A stretch of 64,000 bases of DNA from NCBI GenBank assembly GCA_023374045.1, contig CM041777.1, positions 89,646,300 to 89,710,299 of the forward strand, read 5' to 3'. Shown here one piece after another: positions 1-13,011 of this stretch. Numbering within the stretch: the first letter of the stretch is position 1; each line of letters starts with the position of its first letter. The notes under the pieces are model-generated. The model saw only the letters and a program-made list of their open reading frames with translations, did no database searches and was not told the origin of the DNA. A program made the position numbers and the translations under genes. Source of the stretch: Limonium bicolor (Eukaryota > Streptophyta > Magnoliopsida > Caryophyllales > Plumbaginaceae).

Positions 1-311
1 AAAATCAGCCATATTTTTTAACTAGATTTTTTTTCAAGTGTTGAACTTATAAATAAGAATGAGAACATTATACAAGCCTGACATAAAATCAGGACTACTT
101 AATATCACATATTTAAAATAAAAGTAAGCTTATTTAACAACTCTGGTAGAACTGCACAAGTGATGAGACACACACATACATAAGCTGCAGTTTTTCCTAT
201 ATTTCTTAAGATGTATCACACAAAAGATTCATTCAAAGATCATAACTACGATAATACAGAAGAGAAAACATTAATTTGGTTTTCTTGGTGCTCTTCAAAA
301 GCTCACTTCAC

Positions 312-2423
312 CTGCTCCTCAAGTCTTCAAAACTCTGAAGCGGAGATGGAACATTACTCCCAGATATGTGAATGTTGTACATTTTCCGCTGAATTGCATC
401 ACGCTGAAGTGAACATGAAAGTGTCAATTGCAGAACAGTGGAACTAATAGTAAAAAATAGTGGGAATAGAAATAAAGTAATTGAGATAAAAGTAAAAAGG
501 AGAAACTGTGGTGTGGTGGGGGATAAACACCTCAAGCTGCTGATACACTGCTTTCTTTTTCAGGGAAGACTGGTCCACGGCCTCATCAATGTGATCATTT
601 TCACTTGTAATACTAGAACCACTAAACACATTGAAAGCTTCCACTGATTCTGAGTTGACATTATTTATGAAAAGAAACAAAAGATAGTCAATATTAATCT
701 GAAGTCCAAACAAAGTGGGACACAATTAAAACACAGTTATGTGTTACCATCCCTAGAAGCATTCCTTTTCCTCTTCTTTGTGGATTTCTTCCCTTCCTCT
801 GGTTCACGTATCTCATACTCGATGGTCTTGGGAACCTCTTTCAGTTCTTCACTTTGCTTTTTCTCCTGAGGACCAATCGAAGCACAATGAAGCAAAATAA
901 AGGACAAGACAAATATCAGTTTTTGTCATCAGTAAAATCATGGGTAAGAAATTCATCATGAAAGTCCGCTGCTGGGGCAAACGATCCTATTCACATCTTA
1001 ATTGAGTGAGAAAATAAGTTATATCTTGACAAAACTGAATATACTTCATATCCCTCAAGCGCAGCAAACATGAGCCGCAAAATAGCAGCTAACCTACAAA
1101 CACCCTGATAAATTGTGTAGGTTTTCATTGGTTCAGCAACTCAAAATGTAAGCTAGAACACCGTGAATTTCCATTTAAAACGAACAGAACAAAGCAGGTT
1201 TCTCATCATAATAGCTCAGACCAAGCCCACCACCTCAGCCATCAAAAAATCTACTCTGGCAAGAGATGCCAGGAAAAAGGCATGTGCCAAGCAACTGCAT
1301 TTGGTTTTCATTATCTTCCCATTAGTCTGCCTTGATGAGGACAATTCAAGGATTCAGGTATGTAGGTAAGTTGCGGTACTACTAGTCCATCACGATTGAT
1401 AATAGCTTTGCTGTTATCCATGAAGCTAGGAGTGTTGAGAGTAGAGAAATATTAATCCCTAATTTATTCAACAGTATATCTTTTGGGTAGAGGGAAGAAA
1501 ATAAGTTACCAGAAGCAAACACAAAGTCACCTCGGGTAGAAAAGTACTCCTACGAAGCTTTCTATTCACCCCTGTTTAATTAGATGAAATAAAGGAGCAA
1601 CTGAAGCCATGAACGTCAAGTTTAGGTCAGACACCGTATCTATGAAAAATCATATACATCCTTAGTCACTATAACTGTTGTCACCACAATTTCCCTCAAA
1701 GATTGAGGACTGAGTAAGCACCACTCTCGTACGAGAATTGTTATAAATTCAAGCTCAGTGGGAACTGAATTGTCAAGACCTTGACATGAGAATATCTCGG
1801 TATTCTATTTCTTCCTTTCTACTGCTGAATTACTATTGCAGCTCTCTTACCCAGGGAAAGGACTCATATACATCCTTAGTCACTATAACTGTTGTCACCA
1901 CAATTTCCCTCAAAGATTGAGGACTGAGTAAGCACCACTCTCGTACGAGAATTGTTATAAATTCAAGCTCAGTGGGAACTGAATTGTCAAGACCTTGACA
2001 TGAGAATATCTCGGTATTCTATTTCTTCCTTTCTACTGCTGAATTACTATTGCAGCTCTCTTACCCAGGGAAAGGACTCATATCAACCCAAAACTCATAG
2101 CTAATCCTTTCCTTATTTTTGTTTCGGAATGCATCACTTGATGTTAACTCTATTACTTGGTATTTTATTCCCCAACTATTGGTGATGCAATGAGCCAAGC
2201 AATTAGATGGGCGCTTATGCACATGCTTTTCCCCCAAGTGAAAGTATTCCATCCACAACCTTACAGCTTCGACATTTGGTGATTAACCAGAGCTGCAAGA
2301 TTTCAGATACCTGATATGTATCTAAATGCTCGCTCTACCTACCTTGAACCGATCGAAGTCTTTGGCAAACTTTTTCCGATCGAATTTGATGCCGGCGAAC
2401 AAAAAGGAAGCGGTTCTCTCCAT
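312..2423 (-). CDS. RH57: DEAD-box RNA helicase, ROK1/DDX52 (RH57) type, N-terminal exons, partial
   Basis: Four exons can be read on the minus strand: 2343-2423, 748-865, 531-649 and 312-403, all with GT-AG borders and compatible phases (0, 1, 0, 2). The start ATG is at 2421-2423 and opens a peptide beginning MERTASFLFAGIKFDRKKF, like the N-terminus of plant ROK1-type helicases. Exon 2 is a lysine-rich basic stretch (KKRKRN). Exon 4 carries the segment around YNIHISGSNVPSPLQSF, the conserved block just before the Q motif of ROK1/DDX52 proteins. The helicase core itself (Q motif, Walker A, DEAD) lies beyond the left edge; positions 1-311 look like intron. The family works in the nucleolus on pre-18S rRNA and the small ribosomal subunit. 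Intron 1 is long (866-2342) and contains a tandem duplication. Identity rests on the pre-core block and N-terminus, not on the catalytic core. Confidence 0.85.
1651..2083. repeat. 214-bp perfect tandem duplication in helicase intron 1
   Basis: Two head-to-tail copies, 1651-1864 and 1865-2078, followed by 5 bases of a third unit. I saw no mismatch when comparing them by eye. The duplication lies wholly inside intron 1 and does not touch an exon or splice site. Confidence 0.9.
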
Positions 2424-2626
2424 TATCACCCTAGACTGGTTGTCTTCCAGCTGGGAGCTCTGACGACAAAAATAAACGATAAGGGCTGAACGATCGTGCT
2501 CGTCGAATTCCGGCTCCGGAGAAATGGAAGATGGTAGGGTTTAACGAAAGGGTTACGGCGTTTTTTTTTTTTTTTGAAATATACTAAACGATACACACAG
2601 GCAATAGGACGGCGTTTTTTGGGTAA

Positions 2627-2961
2627 GGGTATTCACAATGGTGTGGATTCCACACCTATGTGTCAGTAAGAAATTTAAAAAACTACTACAATGGTGTGGA
2701 TTCCCTCTAATTTCTCTCTCATCATTCCTTATTTAAGGAACGCTCTACGAATCAATTTACCGGTTACAGCACTGCAACAATAATTAAAAAAAATAAAAAC
2801 TCTTAATAGTAGCTAAAGTAATTATAGTTGGTGTGGGGAGAGAGAATACTAAGGAATTCTCCTATTGTAGAGATGAGAGTTTCTTAATAAATAAAATAAT
2901 ATATTTTGTTGATGTGGCACCTAGAAATATGGTAAGACACTCACCACCATTGTGGATGCCC
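2627..2961. mobile_element. Tourist-like MITE (PIF/Harbinger type)
   Basis: A 335-bp AT-rich segment with no coding capacity. Its ends form an imperfect terminal inverted repeat (GGGTATTCACAATGGTG against GGGCATCCACAATGGTG). It is flanked by the 3-bp target duplication TAA (2624-2626 and 2962-2964), the hallmark of PIF/Harbinger insertions. It sits about 200 bp upstream of the helicase start codon, so it could affect that promoter. Confidence 0.85.
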
Positions 2962-3085
2962 TAACAAAGACAGGAAAAGGCGAAGAAGGGCCTTATTTAA
3001 GGCAATTGCACCCGAAATGGTACATAAAATTGTACAATGTTTTATTTACTATTTGAATATATTGTTTGACAATCCTATAAATAGT

Positions 3086-3750
3086 ATGGAGGAGAATGAC
3101 CCTTCAAATGCCCAACGATCTTGTTGACAAGAGAACAGAAACTACAATATCGCCTGCCATGGAAGAACGCGTTTATTGTTAAGTTGTTAGGGATAAACAT
3201 TCCCTTAAATGTTTTGTTTGATAGACTGAAGCACCGATGGAACCTCCGAGGCGAATTTGCGATGGATGACCTAACAAACGGGTTCTTCAAAGTTGTTTTC
3301 TCTAATCCAAAGGATCTGCACTTCGTGCTCACTGAAGGACCATGGCCAATCTTGGATCATTATTTAACTATCCGAAGATGGAGGCCGAATTTCAATCCAA
3401 ACACAGAGGCGCTGTTGAATCTTAAGGTTCTAGTTCGTTTTCCAGATCTTCCTAGTGAATACTACAACGAGGATTTCCTGTCGATAATAGGATTTAAAGT
3501 TGGAAAAGTCAAGAGAGTAGACTTATCCCCATCCTGCTTCGGGAAATCAAGACTAGCACGGGTAGTAATTGAGGTAGACTTGACCAAGCCGTTGTTGGCC
3601 AAGTATCGATTCCATCGGAAGATTATGAAGATTGAATATGAAGGCCTCCACCTTGTATGTTTTAAATGCGGTTACTATGGGCATAAAGAATCAAATTGTC
3701 CGTCCGGGAAAGCGACGGAGAAGCCAAGCAAGAGGAAGGAGTCAAGCTAG
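3086..3750 (+). pseudogene. LINE ORF1 (DUF4283-like domain plus CCHC zinc knuckle)
   Basis: Open for 209 codons from 3121. The likely ATG (about 3086) lies in another frame, so at least one small indel separates it from the body. The N-terminal half is the DUF4283-type fold common in plant LINE ORF1 and copied host genes. The C-terminus has a CCHC knuckle with the residues CFKCGYYGHKESNC, followed by a basic tail. In the family this protein binds element RNA. The reading frame ends at 3750, with further degenerate coding sequence to about 4155 before ORF2. Confidence 0.75.
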
Positions 3751-4240
3751 TCCAGCCCAATAGTCCGAAGGACCTTAACTATGTCCAGGAAGATTTCGGA
3801 GAATGAATGGTGCCGAATAAAAGGAATACGGCTAGGTTTTCTTGGAAACCCATTGTTGGTCCTAATCATTGGTGAGTCGCGGTATGCTAATTTAGTGGAT
3901 AGTGATCCCAAACGTCCGTCTTCTTCCAAGGTCTTGAAAGATCTTGAACCCCAACATACTGAGAGGAAATTGGATTCTCGCAAAGAATCCTTGATTAGCC
4001 AAGGGAGAGGTCCCCAACAATCCAGATTCTTAAACTCTGATGGTAGCCACAAGGATAGAGGTCGGGATGGTGGCCTTGTTCTAGATGGAAACAATTCTGG
4101 GATTGCACAGCCTGAGATTCATGAAGCTTTTCATCAGTGGACAGTGGTGGCGTAAAATGAGGATGAGGATGCTCGAGCTGGGAAACCCCCTGACGGGGTG
4201 GAACATCTATAAGTTTCACATGTTTTTTTACTTCCATAAT

Positions 4241-7200
4241 ATGATTAACAATGTGCTGTTATGGAATGTTAGGGGCGCCTTAAGCCCAGTTTCCACCGTA
4301 CTTTTCATGATCTTGTCCGTCTGGTTAACCCAGACATAGTTGCTTTGTTCGAGCCTCGTACTAGTGGTACCACTACGGATTATGTTTGTGCTAAACTAGG
4401 TTTCAATGGTATTTTTAGAATGGAGGCTCAAGGTTATGGCGGGGGTATCTGGTTGTTATGGAAAAGTTCTTTTAACTTGATATGGTCTGCTCTGATTCAC
4501 AATTTGTGCATTGTAAAATTACTGGGGAGATGAAAAACTTCTTTTTTACTGCTGTCTATGCTAAACCTATTAAAAGTTTGAGAAACCCCCTTTGGATCCG
4601 TCTTAATAATCTTGCTAGTTCGATAGATTCGGGTTGGATAATAGGGGGGATTTTAACGCCACTTTATATCCTTCGAATAGAAATAGATCTGCAAAGAATA
4701 ATTTTGGTGTGGATCGTGAATTTTTCTGATTGGTTTCATGGGTGCAGTTTGATAGATATTAGCAGGATTGGTAATGGGTGTACATGGTCTAATGGGAATT
4801 TATATGCTTGCCTGGATAGGGTTCTATCAAATGTGAGTTGGAGGAGATCTTTTCCTGATGCGATAATTAAAGTTTTCCTTAGAACTGCATCTGATCATAG
4901 ACCTCTGGTGTTGTCCTTAAATTCTGCTTCTGTTGACAAAAATAGGAAAACTCAGTTTAAATTCCTTGCTGCCTAGCTTTATCATCCTGAATTCAAGGCT
5001 ACGGTGACTTAAAACTGGTGGAAAGATGTTATTCTTAGGGAGGCCATGGATGGGCTGGGTACTCATTTAAGGGGATGGAATAAAAATGTCTTTGGACATA
5101 TAATTATGTCTAAGAAACGGATTTTGGCTAGACTTAGAGGCATTCAGAAAGCGATTGATATTGGAAAAGGTGATCACTTAAGGGGTTTAGAGGGTAGGCT
5201 GTTGAGGGATTTAGATGCTTGGCAAATTCGTGAGGAATCTTTGTGGCTCCAAAAGTCTAGAGAGAAGTGGGTTACTTTGGATGACAAAAACACCGCGTAT
5301 TTCCATACTAAAGCTACAATTAGAAGAAACAAAAACAAAATTTACAAGCTTCTAGGACCTGATGGTTGCTGGGTTTCTAGGGATACTAATTTAGGGAATC
5401 TGCTCAAGAATCACTTTAGTAATCTCTTCGGTAGGAAGGAATGTTTCCCATTTATCCTTGAGGGTCATGATTTTATTGCTCTTAGTAGTGAGGACAGGTC
5501 TGAGCTATGCAAACAGGTGACCTTAGCTGAAACCTGGGATGCTCTTAAAAGCATGCGAGTGTTTAGTGCTCCTGGAGTAGATGGATTCCCAACTGGTTTT
5601 TCCAATGTTTCTGGAGTTTAGTTGCTCCCAGTGTCTTCAGTTTTGTTAAAAATGCTTTTTCTGATCAATGTTTCAATCCAAAATTAAATGTTATTGTCAT
5701 TACTGTGATTTCGAAGATTGATGTTCCCACTGAGGTTAACCAATTTAGGCCTATCTCCTTTTGTCAAGTTCAATACAAAATCCTAGCTAAGGTGATAGTA
5801 AACAGATTGAAACCGTTCATGAATAGATGGATTTCTGAAAACCAATCAAGTTTTGTTCCTGGGTGAAGTATTATGGACAGTATTATCTTAGTTCATGAGG
5901 CTATTTATTGTATGGATCATTCTAAAGCTAGAGATGGATTTATAGCAATGAAAATTGATTTAGCTAAAGCCTATGATTGCTTAGCTTGAGATTTTATAGC
6001 TGATACTTTAAGTTGTCTGGGTATCCCAGAGGATCTTAGAAATCTAATTATCTTTTGTATTACGACTGTGTCCTTTTATATAGGCTGGAATATGAATCTT
6101 TCTAAATCCTTTAAGGCAGGTAGAGGTATTAAGAAAGGGGGCCCATCATCCCTGTATATTTTTGTCTTATGTATGGAAACATTCTCTCATCTCATCCAAA
6201 GGTATGTGGACTCAAAAACCTGGATTCCTTTAATAATCGGTAGAAAGGGTAACACTTTATCCCATGTATTCTTTGCTGATGACTTAGTCCTGTTTGGTAC
6301 AGCGAGTCCAAAACAAGTTCAAGTCATGCGGGGGTGTGTTGAAGAGTTTTGTAGGGCATCTGGCCAGGTGGTTAGTTTTGAGAAATCTGTTCTTCTGCTT
6401 TCTAAAAACATTAGTTCAGAGAGGGCTAGTATTATTAGAGAAGAATCTGGTATGCCTATAACAAGGAAATTTGGGAAATACTTAGGGGTTCATATCAGAC
6501 AGGGCATGTGGTCTACCTAGGACCACAATCTGATCATTTCCAAGGTAAAAGAGAGACTGACTGAGTGGAAAATAAATACCCTTTCCATGGCAGGTAGGGT
6601 TTGTTTGGTTAAAAGTACTACTGCTTCAATTCCTATCCATACTATGCAATTTCAAATACTCCCAAAAGGAGTATGTGACAAAATTGATAAGTTATGTAGG
6701 GACTTCATTTGGGGCCATGAATCTGGTGAAAGGAAATTTCATGATATAGGTTGGGATACATTATGTATGCCAAAAGAAAAAGGTAGTTTAGGCTTGCGGA
6801 AAAATGTGGGAAACTAATAGGACATGTTTTGGAAAAATTGTTTGGAACTTGGTTAGCAAACCCCTTCGTCTATGTCAGCAAATTCTTTTGAGGAAGTATG
6901 CGGATCTAGACTCTAGAAGAGGTTCTTCTAACTGGAAAAACATTATGAAATGTACTGATTTGATTGATCGGGGTGCTAGGTGGGTTATTGGTAATGGCAA
7001 AACGGTAAAATTCTGGCTTGATTATTGGTGTGTATACCCTAGCTTGGCTTCGGTTGCTACAGTTGATATTCCTTCTGATATGATTAATGACTCTATAGTT
7101 AATTACTGGCGACAAGGTGAGGGATGAAACTGGGATTGGTAATCTGTTTTTCTCTCCCCAAACTGGTATGATAATCTGAGGAAATTGAAAGTGTTCCCTG

Positions 7201-9091
7201 ATGGATTTTCTCATTATTTGACATGGCATTTAGATGCTAGTGGTGATTATAATGTTAGAAGTGCATACAATCTTTTAATGAACAAGGAAACTTCTTCTAT
7301 TTCTAGTATTAGCCTCTTTGATCTATTTTCAAGAATCTGGAAACTTTAAACGCAAGAAAGGATAAAATTCATTTTGTGGAGAGTCGGGTTGGGGAAACTT
7401 ATGACTAATGTTCGTCGATCTCAGCTTGGATTTACTAATATATCTGCTTGTCATTTTTGTGGTTATGATGAAACTATCTTACATATCCTTCGAGATTGCC
7501 CGATTATGAAAAAGATATGGGTTAAGCTTGTTGTTGCAAAAGATAGACACTGATTTTATGTTGTTAACCTGACTGATTGGCTGTAGCTATATACTCGCTC
7601 TCATAGTCAGTTTTTGATGCGTGATAAGATGAGGGCTGTTTTTGCTATTATTTGCCATATGCTTTGGAGCCGGAGGAATGCCAAAATATTTAAAGGGGAG
7701 AATAGAATGTTTCTTCCCTTCAGTAGAGTGGTTCACACGATTTATTAGAATACAAAGTCGTGGACAACAAAGAATTACATGGATTCGATATGCAACACTC
7801 GGAATTTGGCTTCAAATATGAATAAGGAAGTTATTTCCTAGACTCCTCCTGATTTTTCCTGGCTTAAATTTAATGTTGATGGATCTTTTAATGCTTGTCT
7901 CAATAATGCTACTATAGCTGGCGTTTGTAGAGACCATGAAGGTCACTGGGTTGTTGGATTCGTTGCTGCTTTTGGAAGAGAGAACGTTCTGCACTCGGAG
8001 ATCATGGCAGCCCTATACACGGTCCAGCTTGCCAAACGAAGGAACCTAAATAGAGTATACTTCTACTCAGACTCCAAAGCCATGTTGGATCTAATGGAAA
8101 ACTGTCTATTTAATCATCCCTGTAAACTGTTGATTCACGAATGCATAATAGCTTTAGCATTGATCGATGAGGCCAGAGTGATTTATACGCCAAGAACTAG
8201 CCATATAGTGGCTGACAAGTTAACTAAAGTAGGCTTAGGATCAGAGGCGAAGCTAGGATTTTTTTGTAAGGGGGGGGGGGCGAGATTTTCTTTAATATAT
8301 TAATTAATATTTTAAAATTAATTTTAATTTTTAAATTATTAAAAATTTCATTAAATTTTTAATTATATTTAAAAATTGATATTAGATATTAAATTTGACA
8401 TAAAAATTAAAATAAAATTGAAATATATAGATTAACATATAAATAAGTTTTTTTACCTTTTTTATTTAAATTTTTTTATAAATTGGTATACTAAATTATA
8501 TGTTAATGCAATTAATAAAGAACAATAGTTCTAAACTAGTAGTGTTTTTCTAAAAAAATCTTCTAAAAATTATTTTGAGTAATTCTAATATTATTTAATT
8601 TACAAAATCTGTAATAAAAAACTAAAAACCTTGTATTATGGATATAAGAGGTACATGATTACTAAGACTAACATAATAATCTGTTTTACTTTAGACTATA
8701 TTGCTAAATAAGAATATTAAGAGTTTTCTTATCTATATAGACTAAAAATGATTTTTTACAATATAATTCTGAAACAAATATACATATTAATAAAAATTAA
8801 ATTGATGATAAATAAAACTTAGTGATATCATGTGATATTTTACATAATGTTATGGGGGCGAACAAATATCTATTAACATAAATAAAACATATAACAATAA
8901 AATTATAACTAATTTAAGTATGTACCCGAGGGAGTTGGGGGGGCCGCACACCCACCAGCCCCCCCCCCCCCCTGTCTCCGCCCTGCTTAGGATGGAGCTA
9001 CGGTATTCATGAGCTGCATAATCCTCCAGTATGTATTCTTCCTCAAATTCTTGAGGAAAGCAACATTTCTGTTTCTAATATGAATGCCTAA
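4241..9091 (+). pseudogene. LINE ORF2: endonuclease, reverse transcriptase, zf-RVT, RNase H
   Basis: The ATG at 4241 starts an AP-endonuclease-like domain (LLWNVRGA near the start; a TWSNG...LDRVLSN block near 4780-4830; SDHRPLVLSL near 4890-4915). The reverse transcriptase has the catalytic FADDLVLFG at about 6270-6300. A zf-RVT-like Cys/His block lies near 7440-7500. An RNase H domain starts near 7860 (FNVDGSF) and continues to SDSKAM near 8070. The frame is broken by many stops and shifts (for example at about 4530, 5620, 5863, 5990, 6518 and 7125), so it is not functional. The RNase H frame resumes after the MITE at 8986 and ends at the TAA at 9089. The glycine/aspartate block of the endonuclease (GGDFN in relatives) reads GGILT here. 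Confidence 0.85.
8242..8985. mobile_element. hAT-type MITE, copy A, inside LINE RNase H
   Basis: A 744-bp AT-rich element with G/C-homopolymer ends, flanked by the 8-bp duplication CTTAGGAT (8234-8241 and 8986-8993). Its left end begins CAGAGGCGAAG and its right end reads, in reverse complement, CAGGGCGGAGACAGG, so the inverted repeat is imperfect. The interior closely matches the element at 45215-45955. No transposase is present. Removing it restores the LINE RNase H frame. Confidence 0.92.
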
Positions 9092-9117
9092 TGACCCTGT
9101 TTTTACGACAAAAAAAG

Positions 9118-10058
9118 AGAGTATATTTTTCAGTATTATTGTCCACGGTACATTTTTTCTATTTATAATGTATACTTTGTATATATATAGTGGGTGCAAC
9201 CAAAGATGACTATAAGTACAATTGTGATGTCAAATATGTGGATAAACATTTTTCCTGTTTTTCTCTCAAAATGCATAAATAAATATAGTTTTTAGTTGTT
9301 GTTTAAGAATTTATCTATTGTTATTAGTTTTACATAGAAGGGTTCTTATTTTTTAAAATCAAAAACATGAGATACAAAGTGTAAGAGATAGACTAAGAAA
9401 CTTAGGAGAGATGGTGTTTCTACAAAAACCCTTTAAGAACCTAATTATGGACCAACAACAACACTATTTCAAACACAATACTTCACACAAGTGGGAGAGA
9501 ATAAGTTAAGAACTAATATGTGAGTTCTTTAATGGGGTGAAAAATCCAAAAGTTCTTAATATGAGGTGGAAGAAAGAGAAAATAAGGGAGAGAAGGCTAA
9601 GGACCCAAATTTATGTTGTTTGATAATTTGGCTCTTATATTTGTATGGATTAAACTCTTTGGTTCTTTTAGAGAAATAGTATATTAAACTTATGGTTTAA
9701 TTGAAGTACATATTAACAGTAGATTTAGTTACTAGAATTGAAATTTTAAGATAACTTAAAGTAAATTTAAAAAATGTTAAAAATATTCAATTCAAGATGA
9801 TTCAAAGTTTATATTTTAAAATATGGCAACGTAGTTAATGAGAAAAGCAGTAATGTGTGGTGATGCTCTAACCTAATGCATCTAAGATGAGCTTAAACCT
9901 AAAAAAGATGGTTGGAGTATTGTTATTGGTTTGTACATGAAGGGTGATTTAGAGTTGCATAAAAGGATAGAAAGAAGTTATGTCTACGATATCAACCAAA
10001 TTTTCCAAAACATTCACTCACTTGGTGCATGATCTAGTATAATATAATTGTTACTAAA
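9118..10058. other. AT-rich intergenic stretch, nothing recognised
   Basis: Between the LINE 3' end and the gypsy LTR. Short runs and scattered stops in all frames. No convincing gene, RNA or inverted-repeat element was found. The last five bases (CTAAA, 10054-10058) are the left target-site duplication of the gypsy element. Confidence 0.6.
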
Positions 10059-12997
10059 TGTAACACCCCTACTGTTAATCCTATTCTTACCGTCTAATCG
10101 TCCTGTTAATCCTATCAGTTCGCAGCGGAATTACTACTATTACTACGGCGGGTGATACAATGCCGCTAACCGCTCATACGGCTAGCTAGGCTTACCCTAC
10201 TTACAGTAACGGTCTGATGATCATAGTGTACCGAGCTACTAAAACATTGCTTACTGAATACGAAAGATAATCTTCTTATATTACCGGATCACCGAGTATT
10301 TAAAGTATATTCAATTACATTCCCTTTCTCCATCTACCCAAAATAATGAGTTTCTACCGGCTACTCATCTATACCAATTCGCCATCCTTTCTATATCCAA
10401 AAAGGTGTACCCCATGGTACACCGACTATCAAAAGCTAAAGTCGTGTACTACTTAGTACACTATTCACAATTCATCAATTACAATAAAAAAGAAGACAAA
10501 AGAACAAGCTACATCTCTTCACAGTCTTCATCCTTTTCTTGTACCTGCGTGTAGTAAAAACATCGCCCCAAGGGGCTCAGCAAAAGCTGCGCATGAACTC
10601 CGCATATACCGCGTGCTAGCTAGGGCACGCCGACTATTTGACGTCCACTAAACATGCGATTCATTAATTTCATACATACATGCTTTACATACAACGTACA
10701 TGCATATACAATACTTCATACAATGTAAGATAGCAATACAATAGCACACACACTTACTTACCTTCACCGTGTTAGCCAATTTACGCATCCGGGTTAATCG
10801 GAATGCTATTTACTCTTTACTCATTACACATTCTTACTCTTACTTTACTTACTTACTTTCATTTACTTACTTACTCATTCTTATTTACTTACTCATACTC
10901 AAGTTAAGTCGGTATGACCTCCGGCCCGGGGACTACACCGTCCCACCACCGGGATTTACTTGACTCACCAATCCGGGATGCTACCCACTTAAGGGATTTG
11001 GGCCGCGGACCAGTTTAAGAGTTAGGAATTGGAGCCGAACTTGCAAGTCCGGTCGCAAGTCCGGTCGCAAGTCCGGTCGCAAGTCCGGTCGCAAGTCCGG
11101 TCCGGCCCAGTACTTCAGTTTAGAAATCTGTTTTCAGTTCCTATCTTTTACCCATTACTTCCCCATTGTTCCTACACTTAATCCCACATGTTTTACCACT
11201 ACTTAAACACCCTAGATCATGTTATTTCATTTCCTCAATTCATTACACAATCCTATACTAACTTATACACACAATTTTCCAAGTTTCACTCCAACACTTA
11301 CATTGTTTTCTCCCCTTAATGTATTTTGCTACAGATTTTGACATTTACACCCCTCTTCTATATCTCCCTCTTCTATTGACATTTCTAACACTCCTAAGGA
11401 ATTTAAAATACATTATCTATCTCTCTCAATTTACCCTCCATCTATCTCTATCAAAATCTCTTACAAACACATATTAGTCACCTAATTTCTAGTTCATTAA
11501 GTGTCCTAATCCTAGGTAAACTTTGACATAGTCTCCCCTATATTTTTACACTCTCACCACATTGTCTATACACACATTTACACTATCTCACCTGTTTTCA
11601 ACAACCATAGATATACAAGCTCCCATAGGCAATACCAATACTAAAGCACTCTTAAAAATTCCTGTACATTACATCCCAATCCCAACTAGGTTTCAACAAG
11701 CTTTACATGTCTTTTAAAGGTTTAAAACACTTGTATTCTCTTACACATTGCACTACCACTACACTACCATTTTACAATACCCATTTTAACTTCTAAAAAT
11801 CTGTTACATACATGTATATACAAGGTTACACAAGTGAGCATCCTTACCTTGTTTCTCTTCTAGTTTTCCCTTTCTTCTTCTTGCTTCTTCCTTCCCTCTT
11901 TCTCCACCGGTTTAGCAACCCAAATTCTCTAACACTATAACCCATATATACACATTTCAATACATCAAAAACTAACCCTAACCATTTCTAAGTCTTAATA
12001 CACATTTTAGGGTTTAGGAATTCATTACCTTGCAAAGGTGTAGGAAATGCTTGGAATGGCTCAAGAACAATCTGTCAACCCCTTCAAGAATGCCAAAATC
12101 GGCTATAGAACAAGAGAACCAAGCAAGAGGCTTAGTCTAGATTCGTTTTGCCCACAAAGGCTAGAAAAAGGTGGGGTTTCAAGAAGATTTTTACCTCAAA
12201 TGAACAAGGAGGAGAAGGTGGTCCTAATGGTAGTCTTGAAGCTCCAAATGTAGCATACCCATGGAGATGAAAATTCTCTTTTTCGAGTTTTGAAAAGATA
12301 GAAATGTTCCCCTTGATGAGAGGAAGACGATGGTGTAATTTTTACAATTTTTGGAGAAGGTTCAAGAGGGTAACAAGAGGAGAGAAGATGGAGTTTGTGG
12401 TTTGCTTCAAGCTTCCATGGCTATCGCATGGGGAAGAAGAAAGAAAGAAAAGAGAGTGAGGGAGGAGGTGAGTACGTGAGTGAGGGAGAATAGAGATAGG
12501 AGAGAGAGTGGTGAGTGAGGGTGGGGTTACTTTATGCTTTTTAATTATGTTTGTCTTTTTGCAAATGAAAAGGGAATTAAGGGAGTGTGTGGGAGGGATA
12601 GAAATCGGACACACACAGCCCCCATGTGGGTTTGAAATTTTATTTGTAATATTGGACCACTAGTTTTAGTTATTTAGGTTTCTACCCCACAACTTCCCGT
12701 TTTTGACAGTTTTTACTATTTTCTCGTTTTATTGATTTTATTGGTTCTAAAGCTTCACTAATATTTATTAATGATTATTTAGTTGACCAAAATTGTTACG
12801 AGTCTATTTGACCCGCTTAAAGACACGTTTTCCCGGTTACCTCGAAAAACGTGCTTTAAGGTTCGTTAGCGTTTTTAATCCATTTTAAGGATCCGTTTTC
12901 TTCGGGATTTGTTCCCTCATGATTATTTAGACTTAATTAAGCTTCTAAATTATTTATTAGCCTAATTAATCACTATTTTTAATTACGGGGTATTTCA
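10059..12997 (-). repeat. Gypsy 3' LTR (2939 bp, shortened)
   Basis: Matches 19612-23557 closely but lacks about 1 kb present in that copy. The missing part lies between GGAGCC near 11035 and the 12-bp tandem array at 11043. Single-base differences are scattered and few. The plus strand holds a short antisense ORF near 12047 that recurs in the other LTR only because the LTRs are copies. Confidence 0.95.
11043..11102. repeat. 12-bp tandem array in 3' LTR
   Basis: Five perfect head-to-tail copies of GCAAGTCCGGTC. The 5' LTR has only about two such copies at the equivalent place (around 21658-21680), so the array has changed length since insertion or during reverse transcription. Confidence 0.9.
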
Positions 12998-13011
12998 ATC
13001 TACCCCCCTTA
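12998..13011 (-). promoter_or_regulatory. Gypsy polypurine tract
   Basis: Reads TAAGGGGGGTAGAT on the minus strand, immediately upstream of the 3' LTR in element orientation. This is the expected second-strand primer site. Confidence 0.85.

Larger units (their letters stand above)
3000..9117 (+). mobile_element. L1-type LINE with RNase H, degenerate, plus strand
   Basis: Contains the usual plant L1 order: ORF1 with a CCHC knuckle, then ORF2 with endonuclease, reverse transcriptase, zf-RVT and RNase H. The 3' end is probably the short A-run near 9110-9117, after a stop at 9089-9091. I could not find the flanking target duplication, so both outer borders are approximate. Several stops and frameshifts break ORF2. 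A hAT MITE (8242-8985) is inserted in the RNase H part. Confidence 0.85.

Noticed and set aside
11043..11102. Regular short repeats that could be taken for a CRISPR-like array
   Set aside because: The copies are contiguous with no spacers, and this is an LTR in a plant genome.
12047..12253. Plus-strand ORF repeated at 22598-22828
   Set aside because: It recurs only because both lie in LTR copies; no family match and antisense to the element.
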